Part shown: positions 6,218 through 11,347 of the stretch, piece by piece | How positions within the stretch are numbered: the first letter of the stretch is position 1 | How the letters are laid out: the number at the start of each line of letters is the position of its first letter | DNA from: Gemmatimonadota bacterium | Lineage (GTDB): Bacteria > Latescibacterota > UBA2968 > UBA8231 | Reading direction: 5' to 3' | NCBI GenBank assembly: GCA_026706505.1 | Contig: JAPOYQ010000760.1 | Location: 1-11,347, forward strand | Length of the DNA stretch: 11,347 bases | Notes under the pieces: model-generated | The model's input: the letters and a program-made list of their open reading frames with translations, nothing else | Databases searched by the model: none | Told to the model about the DNA's origin: nothing | Program-made: the position numbers and the translations under genes

Positions 6218-8199
6218 GCAGGGGTGTCGCGGTCGAGGGTCAGCAGGACGTAATTGGCGTGGTTTTTTTGGTTGGAAGAAATGAGATCCTCGCGCAAGAC
6301 GCCGACCATCAGCCGCAGCTCTGGGGTGAAGTGGACGCCGCCGTAGGCGTTGTATCCTTGGTGATCCTTCTTGTAAGGGTAGTCGGGCAGTTCGTCGTTT
6401 TCAAAGCGATCAACCCACAGGTTGTTGTTCAGGTCGATGCCGAAGAGGAATTCGGGCCGATCGACGTTGTGGCGTAGGAACGGCTCCTCGTAGTCCGGGA
6501 TGAGGTTGCTCAAGAAGCGGTTGTCGTTCTGGTTGAAATCCGAGATAAAGTCGTTGTTCTCATCCCAGCCGGGGAAGACGCTCGGATCGCCGACCTGCCA
6601 GTCTTTGCGCACGGTGTCGGGAAATTCGTCTTGGTCGTCGTTGTCCTCGACTAGTTCGACGACGTGGATGCGTTCGTCCTCGTAGTCGATAAAGCCATCG
6701 CCTTGGGCGGTGAATGTACGGGTGGAGTAGCGAGGATCCATGCTGTATGCCTCGCCAAAAAAGAAAAAGGGAAACGCGACTCGCGAGAGGTTCATCATCC
6801 ACGCGGCCGCGGCGCGGTCGCCGCGGATGCCCGAGAAGGTGGTGTGGGTTTTGGCGACTACATTGGGATATTTGGTGTAGTTGTAGTTGAAGTCGTACTC
6901 GCCGTAGAAATCGAAGCCGAGGACCTGTTGCAACTCTAGGGTTGCGCCCCAGATCTGGGTGGAGGTCGGTAGGCCGTAGTCGAAACTGACGATCTGCAAA
7001 TTGGTGTTGTCTCGGACGTTGCCCTCGGCTTGGGCGACGAGCAAGAGTACGGACTCACCGCTGGCATTGAGTTGACTATCGGAGGTGACCCAGACCTGAT
7101 AGTCGTTGCCCAGCACGAGACGGAATTCGACCTTTTTGATTTCTTCTTTGGTGCCCGAGGCGCGGTTGACAAAGGCCGGGCTGTCAAAGTCGTAGCGCAG
7201 GCGGATCTCCTCGGCCCCATCGGCCGAAAGGAAGCCCTCCCCCACGAGGCCACCCTCGATGATCGGCTCAAAGCGGATGGCCTTGCCGTTGTCTTTGGTG
7301 CCGTCGAGATAGGTGATGATGATGTCCGAACCGGCGCTGAAGAAGGCCGCACCGCCGACGCCGTCCTCGGGGCTGTCGTCGCGCAAGACGATCTCGACGA
7401 TCGAAACGGTCTGGTTCTGATCGACCGATAGCTCGCCGGTGAAGGGGTTGCCGGTAAAGCCGTCGATGAGGGTGTTGGACTGGTGGGCGTTGACCATGGT
7501 CAGCCCCACGGTGGCGAAATCGCCTACCTGCGCGGTGGTGCGGCTGCCGAACATGGATGTGGCGTTGGTGACCAAGCTCTCTTGATCGTTGGTTGACGCG
7601 CCGCCGGTGCGGCTGATACGGGAGTAGATCAGGGTGCCTTGGTATTTATCGGCTGCGTAGTCGAATTGAATGCCGTCCCAGCGCGGCTTGGAGAAGGTCA
7701 TCGGCGTCAGGGTCGAGCGAATTTTGGTGCCGGCCGTCAGGGCGTAGTGGTGCTGGCCCTTGGAGTCGGCCGAGATGACCACGCCGCTAAACCAGCGCTC
7801 GAAATTGCTGGACTTCAGCACCGAAGAGCCGAACTGCCGGGGTTGGGTCTGCGAGTTGTTGAAAACCAGCCAGCCCCGGGTGACGAGGTTGCCGTAGAGG
7901 TCGTAGTAGTAATCGCCTTCGCGGATGGCGCTGACGTAGCGCTGGTAGTGATCGCGGGCGTAGTTGGAGTATTCCCACTGCCGCCACTGGTATTCGTTAA
8001 AAAGCTCCTGCGGCACGTACCACCTGCGCTTAGCCGGGTCGAGGGCGCCAAACAGGACGCCGGACCCCTGTGGTTCAAAGGAAACCACCCCACCCCTTTT
8101 GACCGTGCCGAGGCGAGCGCCGTATTCCTGGGCTTCGGCAGCAACGCTGCCGAGCCACAGAATGGCTATTGCCGTCCAGAATATCCGTCTCCGGTTCAC
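6025..8199 (-). CDS. N-terminal part of a large predicted outer-membrane beta-barrel protein (frameshifted)
   Basis: The start is a GTG at 8199 preceded by GAGGAGGG with eight intervening bases; it leads directly into a signal peptide (MNRRRIFWTAIAILWLGSVA, then AEA|QEYG). The frame is authentic down to about 6214 (662 residues) and then runs out of frame to a stop at 6025 because of the apparent one-base deletion. Visible parts: an N-terminal aromatic segment (YVPQELFNEYQW, YSNYARDHYQRYV, residues 61-89); a long beta-rich body with alternating strands such as FDFYGEYDFNYNYTKY (429-444), which suggests a transmembrane barrel; then an Asp/Asn-rich region (about 500-607) with two EF-hand- or dockerin-like loops, DENNDFISDFNQND (546-559) and DLNNNLWVDRFENDE (589-603). 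No enzymatic motif was found. I infer an outer-membrane protein with a calcium-stabilised extracellular or periplasmic part. It lies between the secreted paralogue and the glycosyltransferase in the same probable operon. The family name is not recognised. Confidence 0.85.
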   Translation of the reverse strand: MNRRRIFWTAIAILWLGSVAAEAQEYGARLGTVKRGGVVSFEPQGSGVLFGALDPAKRRWYVPQELFNEYQWRQWEYSNYARDHYQRYVSAIREGDYYYDLYGNLVTRGWLVFNNSQTQPRQFGSSVLKSSNFERWFSGVVISADSKGQHHYALTAGTKIRSTLTPMTFSKPRWDGIQFDYAADKYQGTLIYSRISRTGGASTNDQESLVTNATSMFGSRTTAQVGDFATVGLTMVNAHQSNTLIDGFTGNPFTGELSVDQNQTVSIVEIVLRDDSPEDGVGGAAFFSAGSDIIITYLDGTKDNGKAIRFEPIIEGGLVGEGFLSADGAEEIRLRYDFDSPAFVNRASGTKEEIKKVEFRLVLGNDYQVWVTSDSQLNASGESVLLLVAQAEGNVRDNTNLQIVSFDYGLPTSTQIWGATLELQQVLGFDFYGEYDFNYNYTKYPNVVAKTHTTFSGIRGDRAAAAWMMNLSRVAFPFFFFGEAYSMDPRYSTRTFTAQGDGFIDYEDERIHVVELVEDNDDQDEFPDTVRKDWQVGDPSVFPGWDENNDFISDFNQNDNRFLSNLIPDYEEPFLRHNVDRPEFLFGIDLNNNLWVDRFENDELPDYPYKKDHQGYNAYGGVHFTPELRLMVGVLREDLISSNQKNHANYVLLTLDRDTPAWVASASLRCSNPRPTTSPTTSCSGCLMPISALVNQPRSRILSSLATLGSTACGSATTTRCAAC
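6212..6217 (-). other. Frameshift site splitting the beta-barrel gene
   Basis: On the coding (minus) strand the sequence reads CCT GCT TGG GTC GC. Up to TGG (W662) the upstream frame encodes a coherent protein (YVLLTLDRDTPAW); after it that frame turns into Arg/Ser/Pro/Thr-rich out-of-frame sequence and stops at 6025. Adding one G to the GGG run (6213-6215) gives W-G-R-F-R-V-F-E and continues smoothly into the 5537-6217 frame. The total of 5537-8199 is 2663 bases, one short of a multiple of three, which fits a single missing base. This could be a sequencing or assembly error or a real inactivating mutation. Confidence 0.85.
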
Positions 8200-8207
8200 C
8201 TTGCAAT

Positions 8208-8215
8208 CCCTCCTC
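8208..8215 (-). promoter_or_regulatory. Shine-Dalgarno site deciding the GTG start at 8199
   Basis: GAGGAGGG on the minus strand lies eight bases before a GTG at 8199-8197. The same frame stays open up to 8382, overlapping the upstream gene, but that extension lacks a ribosome binding site and would bury the signal peptide. The 69-base spacer from 8200 to the TAG of the upstream gene shows no terminator hairpin, consistent with an operon. Confidence 0.75.
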
Positions 8216-8269
8216 AGTAGATGTACATGGTGCGTCAATGATAATCGGCCCCGGGCGTTCCAGCAATAA

Positions 8270-11200
8270 CTAGTAGGCCACGGCGATAATCCGCGCTTGG
8301 GTCGTCGGCTGCCCTGTGGCGTCGGCGTCGAGTTGGACTTGGCACAGATACAGCCCAGGCGGTGCACGGCGGCCGTGGTCATCGACGCCGTCCCAACGCA
8401 CGGTGGTGCGACCGCTTAGCACCATTTCCTCGCGCTGCCAAACCCGTCGCCCATTGAGCGCGTAGATTCGCACTTGGAGACGGCGGCTGGAAGTGAGCTT
8501 GAAGATGTCCAGCGAGATTTCAGCCGCGTCGTTGATCCCGTCGCCGTTGGGGGTAAAAGGGTTGGGCCCGACTGTGAGGCCATGGACGAGGTCGCTGTCG
8601 ATGGGGACGCTGATTGCGAGCGTGTTGCTGGCGACGCTTTCGTCGGCGTTGCCCGCTTCAACCGCCTGCCACGCCACTTCGGCGTCGGCGCTTGCTGCAT
8701 GGCGCACGAACAGGCGCAAGGTCGTGCCGTTGAGAAAGACCGGTGCTGAAAGGCGCAAGCGGAAGCGCTGGCCCGGCCCGGTTACAATGCCGCGCTCGCC
8801 CGCGGCGAGGCGGTTGTACGCGCGCGAGTCGAGCGAGTCGCCGCGGGCGTCAAAGGGGAATTGGGCTCCGTCGCCGCGCAGAATGCGGAAGAAGCGGACG
8901 GGACCTTGCTCCTCGCCGGGCAAGTCGCGGTAGCTGGTTTGGTCGATCTCGCTGAGCTGGTCGCCGTTGCGGCGGAAGTAGCGGATGGCCCCTCGTTCGT
9001 CTTCGTCGAGGGTGCCGTACGCCGCGCCCGTAAGCGGCAAGCCGTCTTGGGTCACAGGCACCTCTTCGCCTTCAAGGGTAATGCGATTGTACGTGCGGCT
9101 GGCTGCGGGCAGGATGTTGAGCGCGTCGTCTAGGCGCACCCAGATCGAGTCGCCGCCGTTGGCCAAAAGCGCGGCTTGCGTCTGGTCGCTGGCTGTGAAC
9201 ACGCCGCGCTCGGTCCCAGGGCGAAAGACCTTTTCGCCATCTGGGCCGCTGATGCCAAGCTCCAAGAGTTCGAGCTTTTCCGAGGCCGGCATGGTCAGCA
9301 GAATCTCGTTGAAGCCAGAACTGCGCGAGGCCGCAGGCGACTCGATGAAGTAGGGCTGAGCAAAGACGTCAAAGGTCTCCCGCACACCGGAGACTTCCAC
9401 CGAGGCCGGCCACAGCTCGGCCGCGATGCGCTCGGCCACGGGATTGAGCAGTTCGACCGCGAGCGAGCGAATCGAAGCTGCGGCCTCGCGGTCGGTGGTA
9501 ATCATCTCGACTTGGAACTGCATGAATTTGCGCAGGCCGGGGGAAGTGACGATGTCGCCAGGCTGCTGGTAGGCGCGGCTCCAAGGGCTCCAGCCACTGG
9601 TGGACACAAAGGTGGTGTCGGCTGGCCCCTTGAGTCGGGCCAAGAGGTTTTTCCAAGCGTCATAGGTGATTTCGTTGCCCGTTTTGTCGAAGTAGCGAAT
9701 GACCTTGCCCAGCAGGTCGCCGGTGCGGGTGCGGATTGCGACGGTCGTACCTGGGGGAGTCTCGGCCTCCCAAGTGATGGCTCCGAAGTTGCGCGCCCCA
9801 GGCAGCGCAATCAGGTCGGAGGTCAGCACTACTTGTGCTGGGTAGCCGGTGGAAAAAAGCTGGTACTCGGCAATGTTCGGTCCGGTGTTGTACCCGCCTC
9901 GACGGCGCGGGTCCGCCGAGATGATGCTTATTTCGAGAAAGCGGAGCTTGGGGCTGGGATCATAGGTGTCGAGGATGTGTTCAAAGCGATCGCGGCTATT
10001 GTCCTCGCGAAAGCGGGGACTGAGGCGCGCCCACTTGATCTTGCCGCGCGTATCGCGCGAGCCGTCGGAGCCTCGGATCAAGTATCCGTCTATATAGGGC
10101 CGGGGCCGGGTTGAGGAAATGCGCATGGCGTCGAGCCAAAACGACGCGCCCATGTCAACGGTGAGCACGCCGCGGTCGATGGTCGGCGACCAAACGAGGT
10201 GCAGGAAGTTGGTGTTGAAATCCGCGTCGAAAGCCGGTCCTGGTATGAAGCCGTCGCCGGTCAGGTCGAGCTGGCCGCCGCCGGCCACCAAGCCGTTGCT
10301 GATGTTGTCGCCAAATCCGTACACCGCAATTCCGGCTAGGCGCGGCCGTTCGCGCCGGTAGTAATCCAAACGGCCTTGGCGCTGGGGGTCGAGGCTTTCA
10401 TAGATCGCTTGCTCGACCGGCTCTTCAAAGCCCTGTTCGTCGCGGATGAAATAGATGATCGCGCCGCGCTCGTCGGCTGGCAGGGCCTGCCATTCCCCTT
10501 CGCTGATGCGCTCACCGCGCTCGCCGCGGGTATCGCTGACCACGATGCGGATGGTCTCTACCAGCCTGCCCTCCCAGTAGGGGTCGGCATTGAGTTGTTC
10601 GAGACCGATTCGGAAGGTGCGCTGGTCGCGGTTGGGGGCTTTGGTGTTGGCGATGCGTTCAAAGGTGATTTTGTCGGCGTTTTCCTGCACCGGCTCTTGG
10701 TCGGGCGCGGCGAGGACGCGGAACTGGAAGAAGGGGTCGCCTAGTTCTTCTTCGACAAAGTGAATGACGAGGGAATCGACCGCTACGACGCGGCCCAAGT
10801 CTATTTCGATCCACCAGTCGTCGATCGGTGCCTGCGGGTCGGGCTCCCAGAAGGTGGTTGGATCGTCGTCGAGGATGTTGGCGGCTGCGGCCGCATTCGA
10901 GCCGACGCGGCTGATGCCCGGACGAAAGAAATAGGAGTAAATGGGGTTGCCCTTGCGGTCGGCGATGATCTCGCCTTTCACGTCGCGGGTCTGGGTGCTA
11001 TCGATGTTGAGGATGGCGGTCTGGTTGCTGCGGCGACGCAGCTCGGGGATGGGGCGGGTAAAGGTCTCTAGATCGTCGAGCAAATTGAAGTGCTCGCGAA
11101 AAAAGTGCGGCTCGACCGTGCCGTCCGGCGATACCCTCACGGCGTGGGTGGGGAGCTGCCAGTTGTGCCAGTGCGCGGCTCTGTTGACTACTACGGAGCG

Positions 11201-11281
11201 GCTGGTGACGCGATGGCCTTTTTGGGCGTCGGCTGCGAGCAGCGGTGCCAAGCAGATGACGAGAAACGCTAAGAGACTCAT
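8270..11281 (-). CDS. Large secreted protein: discoidin domains, repeat motif and FlgD/CHU_C-like C-terminal domain
   Basis: The 1003-residue protein starts at ATG 11281, with AGGAGGG four bases upstream. A signal peptide follows (MSLLAFLVICLAPLLAADA|QKG). Residues about 122-180 are a clear F5/8 type C (discoidin)-like domain: SNAAAAANILDDDPTTFW, then WWIEIDLGRVVAVDSLVI. A second related sandwich lies at about 335-480 (FDADFNTNFLHLVWSP, VLTVDMGASFWLDAMRI, IAEYQLFSTGY). The central module has IRTRTG (516-521), SGWSPWSRAY (562-571) and KFMQFQVEM (585-593), matching the 1127-3217 protein. Residues 905-1003 form the C-terminal domain: GPNPFTPNGDGINDAAE, VRIYALNGRRVW, VRWDGVDDHGR, PPGLYLCQV, ending IIAVAY. 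A motif of the form L...ERG.I.YF.R recurs in blocks near 261-311 and 754-831. No catalytic residues were recognised, so a carbohydrate- or surface-binding role is inferred. It is the first gene of the probable operon continuing to the beta-barrel and the glycosyltransferase. Confidence 0.92.
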   Translation of the reverse strand: MSLLAFLVICLAPLLAADAQKGHRVTSRSVVVNRAAHWHNWQLPTHAVRVSPDGTVEPHFFREHFNLLDDLETFTRPIPELRRRSNQTAILNIDSTQTRDVKGEIIADRKGNPIYSYFFRPGISRVGSNAAAAANILDDDPTTFWEPDPQAPIDDWWIEIDLGRVVAVDSLVIHFVEEELGDPFFQFRVLAAPDQEPVQENADKITFERIANTKAPNRDQRTFRIGLEQLNADPYWEGRLVETIRIVVSDTRGERGERISEGEWQALPADERGAIIYFIRDEQGFEEPVEQAIYESLDPQRQGRLDYYRRERPRLAGIAVYGFGDNISNGLVAGGGQLDLTGDGFIPGPAFDADFNTNFLHLVWSPTIDRGVLTVDMGASFWLDAMRISSTRPRPYIDGYLIRGSDGSRDTRGKIKWARLSPRFREDNSRDRFEHILDTYDPSPKLRFLEISIISADPRRRGGYNTGPNIAEYQLFSTGYPAQVVLTSDLIALPGARNFGAITWEAETPPGTTVAIRTRTGDLLGKVIRYFDKTGNEITYDAWKNLLARLKGPADTTFVSTSGWSPWSRAYQQPGDIVTSPGLRKFMQFQVEMITTDREAAASIRSLAVELLNPVAERIAAELWPASVEVSGVRETFDVFAQPYFIESPAASRSSGFNEILLTMPASEKLELLELGISGPDGEKVFRPGTERGVFTASDQTQAALLANGGDSIWVRLDDALNILPAASRTYNRITLEGEEVPVTQDGLPLTGAAYGTLDEDERGAIRYFRRNGDQLSEIDQTSYRDLPGEEQGPVRFFRILRGDGAQFPFDARGDSLDSRAYNRLAAGERGIVTGPGQRFRLRLSAPVFLNGTTLRLFVRHAASADAEVAWQAVEAGNADESVASNTLAISVPIDSDLVHGLTVGPNPFTPNGDGINDAAEISLDIFKLTSSRRLQVRIYALNGRRVWQREEMVLSGRTTVRWDGVDDHGRRAPPGLYLCQVQLDADATGQPTTQARIIAVAY
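8789..9022 (-). repeat. Protein-level repeat, block 2 (three units)
   Basis: Residues 754-831 of the 1003-residue protein hold AYGTLDEDERGAIRYFRRN, SYRDLPGEEQGPVRFFRI and AYNRLAAGERGIV, spaced about 29 and 38 residues apart. They follow the same pattern as block 1 nearly 500 residues earlier. The block lies between beta-sandwich regions near the C-terminal domain. Confidence 0.6.
9626..9715 (-). repeat. Protein-level repeat, degenerate single unit inside the IRTRTG module
   Basis: Residues 523-552 (GKVIRYFDKTGNEITYDAW followed by KNLLARLKGPA) show the same elements, I.YF followed by an aromatic..L...(.)G, as the blocks at 10349-10501 and 8789-9022, but weakly. It lies between the IRTRTG and WSPWS motifs, where the 1127-3217 protein has an unrelated-looking insertion of different length. 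Confidence 0.35.
10349..10501 (-). repeat. Protein-level repeat, block 1 (two units)
   Basis: Residues 261-311 of the 1003-residue protein contain two similar units 30 residues apart: EWQALPADERGAIIYFIRD and IYESLDPQRQGRLDYYRRE. The pattern is aromatic, two residues, Leu, a short polar stretch, (E/R)(R/Q)G, a hydrophobic, then two aromatic residues and a basic end. The block sits just after the first discoidin-like domain. The similarity is at protein level; the DNA has diverged. Confidence 0.6.
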
Positions 11282-11347
11282 AGAGCCCTCCTGAGGATCC
11301 AGTCATAGATGAAGCAAATAGGTCTAGATACTCGTCGTAGTCAAGGT
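11282..11347 (-). promoter_or_regulatory. Upstream region of the minus-strand operon, weak promoter candidate
   Basis: Only 66 bases are visible. On the minus strand TTGACT (11339-11344) is followed after 18 bases by TATTTG (11315-11320), a plausible but weak sigma70-like pair, and AGGAGGG (11286-11292) is the ribosome binding site for the ATG at 11281. An upstream gene in the same operon cannot be excluded because the window ends here. Confidence 0.3.

Noticed and set aside
6205..6225. Programmed ribosomal frameshifting in the beta-barrel gene
   Set aside because: The site (GCT TGG GTC) is not a slippery heptamer and no obvious stimulatory hairpin was seen; a missing base explains the data more simply.
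8200..8382. In-frame N-terminal extension of the beta-barrel gene up to 8382
   Set aside because: It would overlap the end of the upstream gene by over 100 bases, has no ribosome binding site and would bury the signal peptide. The GTG at 8199 has a strong GAGGAGGG site.

Overview
The window is a GC-rich stretch of bacterial DNA in which nearly all sequence is coding. It looks like a piece of a Gram-negative, outer-membrane-bearing lineage related to the FCB or candidate-phylum groups (for example Latescibacterota, Poribacteria or KSB1-like bacteria). This placement is an inference. It rests on several Sec-secreted multidomain proteins that end in an 'NPFTPNGDGIND' plus FlgD/CHU_C-like C-terminal domain, on a predicted outer-membrane beta-barrel, and on a membrane glycosyltransferase fused to TPRs. 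No RNA gene, CRISPR array, insertion sequence, phage gene or other mobile element was seen. No gene-free stretch exceeds about 140 bases.

Layout from left to right. (1) Positions 1-984, minus strand: the N-terminal 328 residues of a secreted protein whose C-terminus lies outside the window. (2) Positions 985-1126: an AT-rich divergent intergenic region. (3) Positions 1127-3217, plus strand: a 696-residue secreted protein with a discoidin-like part, a shared 'IRTRTG...WSPxS' module and the FlgD/CHU_C-like C-terminal domain. (4) Positions 3310-5529, minus strand: a GT-C-type membrane glycosyltransferase with a long C-terminal TPR array. (5) Positions 5537-8199, minus strand: a large predicted outer-membrane beta-barrel protein, split into two frames by what looks like one missing G in the coding strand near 6213-6215. 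(6) Positions 8270-11281, minus strand: a 1003-residue secreted protein with discoidin-like domains, the same central module, the same C-terminal domain and a repeated 'L...ERG.I.YF.R' motif.

The three minus-strand genes from 11281 down to 3310 are closely spaced (69-70 bases, then 7 bases) and probably form one operon: secreted surface protein, outer-membrane barrel, then periplasm-facing glycosyltransferase/TPR. The plus-strand gene at 1127 runs convergently into this operon and divergently from the partial gene at 1-984. All three secreted proteins are paralogues in their middle regions. The simplest reading is a cell-surface module in which related carbohydrate- or surface-binding proteins are exported, perhaps recognised through their common C-terminal domain, and possibly glycosylated. 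The functional links are hypotheses. The coding calls, the paralogy and the frameshift are visible in the sequence.
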